A stretch of 64,000 nucleotides of DNA from contig VWZW01007711.1 of the NCBI GenBank assembly GCA_013397115.1, forward strand, positions 157,625-221,624, given 5' to 3'. Shown here in pieces: positions 1 through 11,215 of the stretch. Under the pieces are notes generated by a model, which saw only the letters and a list, made by a program, of their open reading frames with translations, ran no database searches and was not told the origin of the DNA. This DNA is from Edolisoma coerulescens. Taxonomy: Eukaryota > Chordata > Aves > Passeriformes > Campephagidae. The first letter of the stretch is position 1, and every line of letters begins with the position of its first letter. The position numbers were made by a program, and so were the translations under genes.

Positions 1-3000
1 CTCCTTCCTGTCCCTAACGTAACTACAAGAGACTCCTGGCTCCGAGTTTCTCCCAGGGAAATGAACAGAAAAATGAGCAGAAAGACAATGGCAGTTCTCA
101 GCTGTGTCTTTGGCTGTATCAGCCTCGATTCCCAAAGCCTTGGGATGGCAGGCACGGCTCCCCGGGGAGGAGGACCTGTCTCCCAGGGATGAAGACTCCA
201 TTGTCTGTGAAGGGAACAGACTCACTTTGAGTCTCCTCTGCTGTGAAACGAAAAATCTGATGCGTACATGCTAAAATTATCCTGGGCATATTTCATGCTA
301 GCCTGAACAAATATTTATAAGTTCTACAGCAAACATTAATTTTAAATGTAATTTCTAAGAGCAAATGACAGTTACCCAAAAGAGTACAATTTCAAAATTT
401 CACTCATAGATACCTCCTTGTGCTGCTGAGTGACAGTTTTATTAACTGAGGGTCTTTTCAATCACATCACTCTGTCTAGTTTGGCAATATTGACTCTCAT
501 AGCCCAGTTTCAATATGCCCAGAGATGAAAGGAATTGAGGAAGTCAGAGGTTTGGCTGCTCAAGAAAAGCCCTGCTGCCTTTACAATGCCAGCACAGAGG
601 TCCTTGTGTGTTGTGGGACATTGTGGCACTGCAGACTCGGCCGCTGGAGGTGCTGAGGCATCCAGAGGGATCCTTTGGTTTATTCCAAGAACACTCCAGC
701 AAAGGAGCATTGTGATCACACTGGAAACGTGCCTCTCCTTGGGCTCTAATTTTTGCAACTTTGCCTTCTTTTTGCTTTTCTTCCTTTCTCCATCTGAATC
801 TACGAGCAGGAAGAAACCAAGTGCCCGGGGAAGGTGATGGGACCGTGGAGTCTCCTGGATTTGTTCTCAGCATGGATTTCAGTGTGTGGAACCCTGAGGA
901 GAGTGAGACTCCGGGAGCTCAGACCCCTCCTGGTGCAGTCACCCCACGGTCTGGGTGCTGTGAAGAGGACGAGCCACACCTCACAGCCAAGGGCAGGAGA
1001 TGAGTGACTGGGATGGGCTCTCAGAGGGGGTTTAGACCCCTGGCTCAGAGTTTTGGGGATGGCAGGGGATGTGCAAGGCCTGTGGTGCAGCACTAAGCAG
1101 TGAGAGGGATCAGAGGGCTTCACCTGCATCCACCCCAGGTCACAGGCGGAGGGTGGCATCAGCAGGTGCTAAAGGTGGAATTTCATTTCTGGACATGGCC
1201 AGGAGCAGGAACTGGAGGTGGATCTCATGGACAATGGTCTTTCAAGGGGTTTCAAGTCCTGAAACAAGCTGGATTTTTTGGTTTGAGGACCTAAATTTTG
1301 GTTGTAGAGTCTAAAGTGGAGGTAAAATAGGACATTAGGACTCTGATGGCTCTAGTCATCAATCCTAAAGTAAATTATTACAGAAAATCATCGAAGAGCT
1401 GAGGAAATCCTTCCTCAAAGCCTGATGAACTGTCTGACTCCTTCCCTCTTAAACTACTGAAATCCCAAGTGTTTCTGAGACCTCTGCTTGCTGCTAACCT
1501 GTGACAGGGAGCATTAACCTTCCCTCTGAACTTCCCTGTTCCTCGTTTTTCTTCGCCAAACCTCTCTCCTGGATCCTTGTGCTCCCTCTGGCTCTTGCAG
1601 GCTCTGCTCCTCTGCTGTTCCTGGCCCTTCACCTCTGGTGGGAATGCTGTGAGCTGGTGTTCCCTGGGCTCACCCTGCTGCTCTTACCTGGACAGAGCCA
1701 TCCTGTGATACCACCTGGGCAGGGCGGCCTCAGGAGGGGCCTGGGGGGTGTCCATCCCTTCCTTGTGTGTTCCCACGGATCTTCTCCCTGTGCTCCACAC
1801 CAGTGGCCGGGGGGGCCCTGCTGGCAGCCCCCACCCCACGTTCCTGCTGGGATCCTCATCCCCCAGCTCGCCCCAGCACAGCTTCAGTGCCAGCTCCCAG
1901 TAAGCCCAGAGCAGGGTGGGGACAAGGCTTTCCCCTCTCCCTGCCTGCAGGTGCTGTGTGGAGCTCTCAGGTGCCCACAGGGAAAAGCACCCACAGCTGT
2001 AGGAAAAGGGACCTTCCCCTGCTCAGCTGAGCACCGGGATGCAGCTTCTGCTTTATGGGTTTTTTCTGAAGTTTCCCTTTGCCAAAGACGTGGGTGGAAA
2101 GCAGAGGGAGGTCAGGATTTGAAGGAAGGTCTGGTGGCTGTTGAGGTGGTGGCATTGAAAACCTGAGTTTAGCAAAACCCTTTGCCACTGTTTTAGTGTT
2201 TTAGCAATAACTTTATGGCTCTTCTTTTCTGCAAATAGCCTTTACCTCACTCCCTTTATTTACAAACTATTCCAAGCTGATGACATAGAATTCCTCCACT
2301 TGGGATATTTTTTGTCTTCCAGTGATGGTAGAAACTCTTTTCAACCAATTTCCTGCAATATCCCAGTCTTGTGGCCAAGGTTCTGGGATTTCTGGTTTGT
2401 TGGGTTTTTTTCCCTTTAAAAAAGAAAACCAAAAGATACGTTTTTGTTTAAAATTTGGTTTTCTTTAAAAACAATATGTATTTTTTTATTAAAACCAAAA
2501 AGTTGCATTTTAAAACAGCAGCAGTGTAACCTGCTGTAGTACCTGTTCTCAGATCCAAACCGAGGAAGTTGTGTTGTGTTCTCACCTTTCCCAAGAGCTC
2601 CTCACACGATTTTGCTGGCCCAGGTTCTTAATCTGTCCCTGGATTTCTTTCTTGTAAACCTGGGGCAATCACATTATCTGGGTGTATCCCATCAGCTCCT
2701 CCAGGAAGGAGCTGTCTCCTGCCCTGAGCTGGAACATCAAGGGACAGCCATGAATCACAGGCATGATAAATATTGAGCAGATGGATAGAGGAGCAGAACT
2801 GGAATCCCAGATTTCGTATCTGATGGGGCAGAAGGAGGGTAAATGGTGCTGCCCGAGGTTCAGCTGTTCTCCTCCTTTCTAGTCACAAATATCCTGCTCT
2901 GTGGCCGAGGGATCACAGGAAATGAGTGAGATGGAAGTGCTGGCTCCTCCAGCACGGCCAGAAATCCTCCAAGGACACTTCACCTCAGTGCCTGGGTGCC

Positions 3001-4369
3001 CCTGAGCTGGAGCAGTTACAGACTGTCAATAAAAACATCTTTCTTCCACTGCCATCTCCTTCAATTCCTTCTGCACCTCACACTTCAAACTCCATTAGAT
3101 TTTCAGATCTTTCCTCTATTTTGCCAAGGAAATGTTCAGGAAAAAAAAAAAAATCGCCTAATGAAGGCCTGACACATGGGTTTTAGTGGCTATGGCAACG
3201 AAACCCATCCCAAACTTCAGTAAATACAAGGAGTTTATTATGTTGGACTGGCACAGATTTGCCTGAAATAGTGTTGGCATCATTTGGGGTCACTGCTCTG
3301 GGCTTACAGAGCTCGGGACGCAGCTTTAAAGCGTTCTCTGCTCACCTTCTGCTCTTCTGTCCACGTCCCCCCTGCTCCAAGTCATCCCCACTCTCTTCTG
3401 AGGTAGAGGAAAATCCAAGTCTGGTCCAGTAGGACACTTTTCCCATCAGCCATCAGCTCTTACTGGGAAAATTCTTTCCAGATGCCATTTAGGGCTCTAT
3501 TCAGTCATCACCTGAGCCACTTAGGGCAGTCTAAGCCTGTGGGAAAGGTCTCAGAAGGTTTTCTTGCACAAAGATGTGATTTTTTCATCAGTTTGAAACA
3601 GTAGCTGGGGGTACAGGGGAGGTGTGAGTGGGATGGGCAGAGCCCCAGCTGTCAGTGTGTGTGTGAGGGGTCTGTGGGTGAACGGGAGGGAGCAGGGCTG
3701 GGTGAGGATGTGCCAGAGGTGAGGAAGGTCGGGCTGGTGGGGGAGCAGCCTCAGGGATCTCCTGGGAGCAGCTCCATCACACGAAGCACTGTGAGGCCAG
3801 TTCGTGATGTCCCTCTGGAGCTGGAAGTGAAGTTTTCAGCTCCTGTTTGGGGCAGCCTGGATCCCCGGGAGAGGCTGAGCTGCCTCTCAGGGCCGCAGTA
3901 AATCTGGCTAATTGAACGAGCTGAGCACATGAAGAAACTACGCCCCAGGTCCTGGGCTTGTTTGAGGCAGCTCTGTCTACCTTGACATCTGCAGGAATGC
4001 ATCCCAGGGATGGGGGAGGGATGGAGAGCAGAGGGAGCAGAGTCATTCCTCCCCTTCCTCCTCTCCTTCCCCAGGACTCCAGCCCGGCAGTATCCTGGAG
4101 ATTGGTAAAAGAATGAGACCAGCTATTTTTTGCTGCAGGCTGTGATTTTCCACGATGTTGTCGCTGGAAATCGTGGGGCCCTCTGACGTGGGTGAGGGCC
4201 TGTGCTGCTGGAGGCAAAGGAGCTGCACGGGTTCCCATCGGTGCTGTGCTTTCCCCGGGCTGTGGCTGGCTGTGAGTGCCCTGGAGCACTGCGAGGGTCG
4301 GAGCCCTTCTCCTGGCTGAGCCCCTGGCCCTGCCCTGGCTGCTGTGCCCGTGGGAAGTGTTTCCATCTG
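1..4369. other. 5' flanking intergenic DNA, no gene seen
   Basis: No recognisable exon, RNA gene or transposable element was found by eye. The stretch alternates GC-moderate sequence with AT-rich tracts, the clearest at about 2395-2520, which is T- and A-run rich. Short open frames occur on both strands, but none resembles a known protein or has a convincing splice context. In mammals the gene beyond WNT9B's 5' side is WNT3 on the opposite strand; I looked for its first exon (minus-strand G-Y-P-I-W-W) and did not see it. Confidence 0.5.
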
Positions 4370-4690
4370 GAATCACGGAATGAGACTCAGAGAATGTCCT
4401 GAGCTGGAAGGGATCCCCAGGGATCACCCAGTGCAGCTCACGGCCCGCCCAGACACCCCAACAGCCCCACCCTGGGCATCCCTGGCAGCGCTGCCCAAAC
4501 GCTCCCGGAGCTCTGGCAGCCTCGGGGCCGGGACCATTCCCTGGGGAGCCTGGACAGTGCCCAGCATCCTCTGGGGGAAGAACCTTTCCCTGATCCCCAT
4601 CCCAAATCCCCCTGGCCCAGTTCCAGCCGCTCCCTCAGGTCCTGTCCCTGCTCACAGGGAGCGGAGATGGAGCCTCAGTCCCCAGAGCCC
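4370..4690 (-). mobile_element. Truncated CR1 LINE, 3' end
   Basis: Read on the minus strand, the piece ends in the usual CR1 pattern: a 'ggatcccttccagctcagg' type phrase followed by an ATTC-type octamer tail, which is seen on the plus strand as 'aatcacggaatgagactcagagaatg'. The internal phrases ('ggaagaacctttccctgat', 'tgtccctgctcacaggga') match a second copy at 52625-52888 in the opposite orientation, so both belong to the same CR1 subfamily. Only the 3' region is present, as is normal for 5'-truncated LINEs. The left edge of the element, at about 4690, is approximate. Confidence 0.8.
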
Positions 4691-5368
4691 AGATCTGCTC
4701 CCAGCCCAGCCCTGGCCATGCCCCTGGGGAGGTGTCACAGCCTGGCACGGGCAGCACAGCACAGGAGCAGCTCTAATCCACGGTGTTTGCCTTTTTTTCC
4801 CTGGAGTCACCGCTCTCCTCACGCCACCAGTGCTGCCAGGGAGGGATGGGTGACACAGATCACAGATCCTGAATCTGGGCTGTCCCCTGCTCTCACAGGC
4901 GGTGTCAGGTGCTGGACCTGGCACTGCTGTGCTTGCCCCGCACTGGCTGTCCCAGGGCAGGGGCTCTGCAGGTCCCTTCTGTGCCCGAGGGGCTCTGCTC
5001 AGCCCTGGGCCTGCAGAATGGGGGTGCCAGGGCTGGACTGCCCCAAAAAAAAACTGGCACAGCCCAGCCTGGAGGGACCCAAGAATCCCCAGTTTTGTCT
5101 GAGCATTCTGAGGATGTTCGGCAGAGCTGGAAGAAGATAAAATACCAGGTGGGGATGGAGTGGGACAGGAAAAATACCCTGATGGGAAGCTGGGCTGGGC
5201 TTCACTGAGCTGGGATGAGTTTGGACTGGGCTTTGCTGGGCTGGGGCTGAGCTTTGCTGGTGCAGGGGATGAGAAAGGGCGAGGGCAGCTGGCTGGAGGC
5301 AGGCAGGAGGTCTGGAGCGGGGCCTGCGGAGCAGCCCGGTGGGGATTCAGTCCGGGAAGTTTTAATGA

Positions 5369-5390
5369 CACAACAACAACAACAACAAAA
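5369..5390. repeat. (ACA)n microsatellite
   Basis: About seven tandem copies of a CAA/ACA trinucleotide, read directly from the sequence. Confidence 0.9.
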
Positions 5391-5631
5391 GAGGAAAGAG
5401 GGGAAAGGAAGAAAAGGCTCCTGCAGGGCTGGTTGCCACGGAGACCCCAAGGAAGTTTGAACCAGTCCTGCTCTTTTCACAGCCGCCTTTGAGCCAAGGA
5501 GGGCATTATGGCTGGCGATAAAAGGGGACATGTGGCCCTTTGCTCACAGGGACCGGCCTCTGCAGTTACGAGTCTTCAGCTCATTTTCTCTCTTGTCCCC
5601 TCCTGAAATTATACATTCGGATCTCAGAAAG

Positions 5632-5658
5632 AAAAAAAAAAAAGGGGGGGAAAAAAAA
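5632..5658. repeat. Compound homopolymer run A12-G7-A8
   Basis: Three adjoining mononucleotide runs: about twelve A, seven G and eight A. Such runs are prone to length error in sequencing. I saw no processed gene copy upstream that would make this a retroposed poly(A) tail. Confidence 0.85.
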
Positions 5659-8387
5659 TCTAGGACAAGTTGTGCATCCTTTGCCCTGGGGACCCATCCC
5701 CACGGGGCGGCAGATCACTGCCTCTTCCAGCCCATTATTCCCCCCAACACAGCCCTCCTCCCCCGGCTCCTCTGCACTTGGGGAATGTTTCTGTGCTCAG
5801 GGCTGACAAACAGCTCACGCTGCCGGTCCTCACGCCAGCCCCAGCACCCAAACAGCCTCCACGAGGAAGGAGCTGAAGGCCTCTTCCAGGGAAGCTGGAC
5901 AGAGTTTTCTTGCTTGTCACAGCTCTTGGGCTCCCCAGAGGGATCTGGCTGACCGAGTGCCAGCAATTGAAGTGAAAGGGATAAATTCAGCTCTGTGCCG
6001 CCTCCCCCGATTCCTCCAGCGACAGTTGCATAACTCAAACCCCAAAGTTGTGTTGTAGAGCTCAGATTGTGCTCTTGGCTCTTCCCCACCTCGGGGTTAG
6101 AGCTGGGGGCTCGCTCTCCCAGTGGATGTGCTGCAGGAAGCCCTGCTCGGGGCCCAGGGGGTGTCACACACGAGGGACAAGCAAGCAGAGGGAAGGACGA
6201 GGTGCCAGCGAGGGAAATGAGTCTCCTGCAGGGGTAGGACAGCGCTGGGAGCACTGCACAGCACCGCTTGCCCCAGCCCTGGCCAGCTGGGCTCAGCTGG
6301 GTCAGCCCAATTCTCCTTTTCATGGATCGTTGGGGGTATTCAGGTCTTCCTGGACCTTTGGTGCTGGGGGGGTTGTGGTGAGCTGTGAGAGAGCACAGCT
6401 GGGACGTGGGGTGGTGACCAAGGCTGGGACCTGCCCCCGCTCCCTGCCCTCAGGACTCTGCTCCAGAGCCCCTTTCCCTCTCTTGTGCTGAGCTCAGGTG
6501 CTGGGTGCTGTGCCCTGAATGTGGCAGAGGGACAGAGGGGGAGGCCAGGCCAGGGACCTACTCTGACTCTCACCTTCTGCTGCTGAGAGCAGAGCCAGGT
6601 GCTGAGCGGGGCTGGAAGGTCTGAGTGCCAGTGTAGGGGGTGACTGTGCAGGTCTCAGTTTGTTCCCATCAGCTTCTTGAGTTTCTTTTAAAACCCAGGG
6701 CTGTGTTTGAAGGGATCTCATGACCCAGAGAGTCTGTGGGATCTACATCCTTGGAGGCTGTGGAGACTCAGGCAGACCAAACCATGGGAACCTTCCAGCC
6801 TTAGTCTTGCTCTGATGGATTAGAGACCTCCAAAGGCTCCTTCCCACCAGCACTTCCATGAGAAGAAGATGCTGTATTGCTTTACAAATGTTGATTTAGT
6901 TCAGGTTTTGTGTGTGATAAAAACACAAAGCACTGAAATAGTCCAGAACACCTTCACAGGAATCTCCCAGCGATGGCTGCAGAGGCAGGGTCCTGCTCCC
7001 TCCTCCTCCCGGGCTCCATGCAGAGGGTGAGGCAGTGGCACACTGAGCACGGGGCAAGCAGAGTTACACCCTCTGAAAAGCTGTCCTGAATGTGGGCACA
7101 GCCTGGAATCCCAGCAGAAATGCAGACACCAACCCTGCCAGCCCGGCAGGAGCTGAATGATGCCTGTCAGCCACCCCATTCCCGGTGGAGAACCTCTCTG
7201 CTCAGGAAGAACTGACCTTTAATGAAGGCAGGTTAATATCTCTAAATGAAGAGCAGCTGCATCAATTGACACTCAGTTGGACAGGTGTTTGCAGACAGGT
7301 TTTTGCTGCCTTTGACAGATTTCCGTGCTCTGGGCAGCTGGATCTCCCGTTCCCACTGTGCTCCCTGGACACAGAGCCCTGCATCCCACCCTCCTCCCAC
7401 CCAAACAGCCCCCATTCCTCAGCTCCTGCTGTGGTCCTGCTTTGCAGAGCAGCTGATCATTTCCAGGCTCTGTGCTTGGCACTTCTGCAGGGCTTTGCCT
7501 GCTGTCTTCAGACGAAAATAAAAGGAACTTGCACCCCTCAGCGTGTCTGAGCATCATCCTTCCCGTCATGTAGCTTGACAAATGTGCCACCCTTGGAGGA
7601 CTCATTGCAGGGAAAGCTGGAACTTCATGGAGCTAAAAAGATACCAGAGCTTCACTTCTGATCCCTGTAAATCCACTTCTGTTCCATAAGAAGGCAAAAA
7701 AAGCCAACTGGAGCATGGCCCAGTCAGTGTGGTCCTCTCTGTGCCCATCCCAGTGCAGAGAGAGGTGAGGGCTCCTCAGGTGAGGGCTCCTCGGGCTCTC
7801 CTTGCTCACTGCTCTGGCTTAAATTTCTCTGTCCCTGTGTCATCACAGCCACATGTTCCTCCCCTGGGTTTACCCCCTCACTACCCCGGTGTCCTGTTCG
7901 TGGGGCTGAGTGGTGAATCACAGCTAAAAATAACCTTTACTGGGGGGAAATCTCTATTTACATCAGTGCCACCTTTCTCTACTGCTCTATTTGTTTTATT
8001 ATCACATTTTTGATGGAAAATATGTTCAGGGGTGAGAGTTTCTGTGTGTTGGAGCAGGATCCCTGTCTCCGTGATCACGAGAGTGTGTGTTTGTGATTCA
8101 GAACTGGCATGGGCAGCATCTTGTGTCCTGCTCACACTTTTGCAACCAGTGGCTGACTCTCCATCACCTGAGTTTCTCAAAGACCATCTTCATTTGACAG
8201 GAGGACTCTCCTAAAACACGGTGAGGGTGGTGCAGTCCCTCCTGCTGAGCTGCACAGCAGCTGCCTCCCACCTGAGCTCCCTGGCCTGGGGAATAAGCTC
8301 GGCTGGAGGGGACCCTTGCCATGAGAGCTCGGAGAGTGGGACACAAGTGCCATCCAGTGGGCCTGTGACAGCTGCCCGGGCACCACG

Positions 8388-8590
8388 GAGTCACAGGGGT
8401 TTGGGTGGGAAGGGACCCTACAGACCATCCCGTCCCACCCCTGCCATGGCAGGGACACCTCCCACCATCCCAGGTTGCTCCAAGCCCCGTCCAACCTGGC
8501 CTTGGACACTGCCAGGGCTGGGGCAGCCACAGCTGCTCTGGGCAGCCTGTTCTGTGTCCATTTGTGGTGTGGGTTGAAGCCCTGGGTCAC
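8388..8590 (-). mobile_element. Truncated CR1 LINE, 3' end
   Basis: On the plus strand the order of phrases is 'gtttgggtgggaagggacc', 'ggcagggacacctcccacc', 'aggttgctccaagcccc' and 'ctgctctgggcagcctgttc'. This is the reverse complement of the CR1 3' untranslated region, so the element lies on the minus strand. It closely resembles the copies at 10776, 20949 and 60219. It is 5' truncated and its inner edge is approximate. Confidence 0.88.
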
Positions 8591-8739
8591 TGATTCTCCC
8601 CTGGTCCCCCCACAGACAAACCTGGGCTGTCCAGCAAAGCACAGGTAGAGGTTCTATCCCCAAAAACACCTTCCCCGAGGCTTTGGGTTCCCGGCAGTGC
8701 CCGTCACTTGGGTGTCCCAGCTCTGAGGATGCAGGAGGA

Positions 8740-9120
8740 CAGTCAGCCCGGGAGAACCACACCCGGAGAACCAGCCCATTGCATCCCATCTCCCCCGGCT
8801 CCGTGGGATGGGAGTGCTCCAGGTGACGGGGGGGAAGCAGGATCCCAGTCAGCGGTCAGGTGTGTGCTCAGTGTCACCGAGGAGTGAGGGGGTCCCCGAG
8901 AGCAGACTCCCCTCACCCGGGGGCTCGGGGTGCCTCGGGCAGAACAGGGTGGTGGGGAGGGCCGGGAGGGAAGAGCAGCGAGCACCTTTCCCGAGCGTTT
9001 GGAACGATTTCTCCGGGAAAAGCCGGCGATCCTCGGGGGCACAGTACCATCTGCTGGCAGCGCGGGGCAGCCCAGCCCGGCGCTCGGCTCCCCCGGAGCC
9101 AGAGCAGCACTCATCCACTC
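8740..9120. promoter_or_regulatory. GC-rich CpG-containing patch, candidate regulatory element
   Basis: This stretch is visibly richer in G+C and CpG than its surroundings, with many 'cccg', 'cgcgg' and 'ccgg' words. It lies about 9.6 kb upstream of WNT9B exon 1. It could be a promoter or alternative first exon, or a distal element shared with a divergent neighbour such as WNT3, which would lie further left if the mammalian order holds. No protein-coding start could be assigned: the open frames crossing it on both strands look like GC-driven chance frames. Confidence 0.35.
9042..9060 (-). promoter_or_regulatory. CTCF-like binding motif
   Basis: The minus strand reads CTGCCAGCAGATGGTACTG. Against the commonly used CTCF core YGRCCASYAGRKGGCRSYR it matches at 17 of 19 positions by my count, with mismatches at positions 2 and 15. 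It sits in the GC-rich patch upstream of WNT9B, where an insulator between neighbouring Wnt genes would make sense. A single motif match can occur by chance. Confidence 0.35.
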
Positions 9121-10775
9121 TTAATTCAGGCCAATTTAACACCTTTCAAATTCAGACTTCAAATCCGACGCATCCCTGCGAGGGGGAGATTTCTCCCTCG
9201 GACAGTCGGAGTTGCAAATTGAGGCTGGGATGTTTTCCCGTCTGCAGAAGGAGGGAAAGAAAATCCCCAAACAGAGCCCACTTTGCCAAATCTGTGTGGA
9301 AGGTTTATAATAATGTTTTCCTCGGTTTCTTACTGATCTGTGCCTCAAATATTAATGTCTTCAGCCTCACACCTCTTCTTTACTGGGTGTGCATTGCATC
9401 AGCATTACATCCTTCCCTCTCAGCCCCAATTTATTCCTGTTCTGTCCTTTTCTATTCCTCCCAACACCGTGTTTCGCCTCTGAGTCTCCCAGGCTCTACC
9501 CCACTTCCATTTATTTGCCAAAGCAATAGCAGATGATCGATTTGAGGCTGTTTGTAGTTCATTCCTGCTCTCAGAACCCTCCAGTCTGGCATCCACATCC
9601 ACTTTGTTTCCTCTTAATCACTTCCCTGCTCCTGAGCCTGGCTGTTTGTCCTCTCCGTGGCCATTTCAGTGTCTGGAGGGGGCAGCTCATGAAGAGGAAG
9701 CTCAGAGCACGTAGCCACTGGCCCACACGCTGTGGCCAGGAAACTGTGGTTGACAGCAAACCCAGAGGACTCAAAACACAGCTCCCGAAAGCGTCTGTTA
9801 AGTGACGTGGGTTCAGAAATGATCCAGGACTTGGTCCCACTCTTGGAATGTGGTCCCGCTGGTTGAGGATGGAGAAGGAGCAGGACAGGCCCTGCCTGGC
9901 TGCACTCCCTGGATTTTGTACTCCTAAACCTGGCTCAGCTACCAAAATGCACCTGAGTGAGGAGGTGTGTGTCCAGTGCTTTGGAAACCACAATTTGTTC
10001 CTCCCTGCACAGCGATCAGCTTGTCCCAGGGCAGCACCTGGAGCTGCTGGGTTCACTGCAGAAAGGACCCATCTGGAGACCCTGGGCTGAGCTGGAGACA
10101 CTTTGGGTGAGCTCAGCGCAGGAGGGCCTGGCTGGCAGTGCAGGGCTCAGGCTGAGGGGGTCCTCACGCCCACTCCCTGCTCAGGGTTTGGCCACCAGGA
10201 CACTTTTGGGACACGATGTCCTCAGGGGAAGCTCCTGAGGGAGTGGGAGCTCAGCTCCCAGCCCAGCAGGGGCAGAAGGAGGAGCTGCTCCCCACATCTC
10301 CTCTGCCTCTCTGCCAAAGGCTGGGTATCCACCCGAACACCCAAACATCCCACCTGGAGCCAGCTGGGGGCCCACAGAGCTCTCCATGGACAAGTTCAGA
10401 TCACTGATTATGCAGAATTATGCAGAATATGGTGTCAAACAGTGGTCAGGACTGCAGCTGGGAGCAGAAGGGATGAAGAAAGGAGGGGGAGAGCGATTCC
10501 TCTTTAGGCAGCACCGAGCTCTTAGACCCGCTCAGTTTGTCACTGAGTCCCTTCTTGCAGCCCAACAGCTCCACGTGGACTGATTGAGTATTGATTGTGA
10601 TCAATGGTCCCTCTCCATCCAGCCAAGAGACCTCCTTGGAGGCCTCTCTGAGCTGCTGGCCTTTTCCTTGGACCTCAGCAAGACTGACCAGGATGGGTGA
10701 GCTCCTCTCGGTTCTCCTGTTTTCTCCAGGGTGCAAGGAGTATCCTGACCCTGCTCCTCAATCCTCTCCTGAGCA
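9121..10775. other. Intergenic DNA, possible conserved element at its left end
   Basis: No gene was seen. The first 250 bases are AT-richer unique sequence next to the GC-rich patch and include an imperfect 22-base palindrome at 9179-9200 (CGAGGG...CCCTCG type). The remainder holds no repeat or exon that I can identify. Confidence 0.35.
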
Positions 10776-11050
10776 GTCACAGGGTGGCCTGGGTTGGGAG
10801 GAACCTTTAAAGACCATCTATTTTCAACCTGCTGCAATGGGCAGGGTCATCTTCAACAAAACCAGGGTGCTCCAACCCTTGTCTGACCTGGCCTCGGACA
10901 CTTCCAGGGATGGGGCAGCCACAGCTTCTCTGGGCACCCTGTGCCAGGGGGTCACCACCCATATTTTTTCTTTATACCTAGTCTGAACGTGCCCTCTTTT
11001 GGTTTAAACCCATCACCCCTTGTCTGATCAGAACAGGCCCTACTGAGAGC
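10776..11050 (-). mobile_element. Truncated CR1 LINE, 3' end
   Basis: The plus strand shows the reverse complement of a CR1 3' end: 'ggcctgggttgggaggaacc', then 'acttccagggatggggcagcc', 'acagcttctctgggcaccctg', and further in 'tttaaacccatcaccccttgt'. It reaches deeper into the element than most copies in this window. A second copy in the same orientation starts only about 50 bases further on. Confidence 0.88.
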
Positions 11051-11102
11051 TGCAGCTCTGCAGTCTCTGCTCTCCCCTCATTTTGGCTCTTCATCGTAGG
11101 AC

Positions 11103-11215
11103 CTGAGAATGGTTTGGGTTGAAGGGGGCCTTGAAGGTCATCAAGTTCCAACCCCATGCTGTGGGCAGGGACTTGTTCATGCCTCACCAACCTTCCTGGG
11201 TGGCCCAAGACACCT
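11103..11215 (-). mobile_element. Short truncated CR1 LINE, 3' end
   Basis: The plus strand begins 'gagaatggtttgggttgaag' and continues with 'ttccaaccccatgctgtggg' and 'caccaaccttcctgggtggc', a short minus-strand CR1 3' end. It adjoins the longer copy at 10776-11050 in the same orientation. Confidence 0.75.

Larger units (their letters stand above)
4691..8387. other. Intergenic DNA, no gene seen
   Basis: No exon or RNA gene could be supported. The stretch contains an (ACA)n run at 5369-5390, an A12-G7-A8 homopolymer run at 5632-5658, and a 15-base unit repeated twice at about 7764-7793. A short phrase at 6815-6860 ('gacctccaaaggctccttcc') resembles a CR1 3' end but is too degraded to call. 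Confidence 0.45.

Noticed and set aside
6815..6860. CR1-like phrase 'gacctccaaaggctccttcc'
   Set aside because: It is only about 20 bases of resemblance with no octamer tail. A similar phrase at 17860-17900 was rejected for the same reason.
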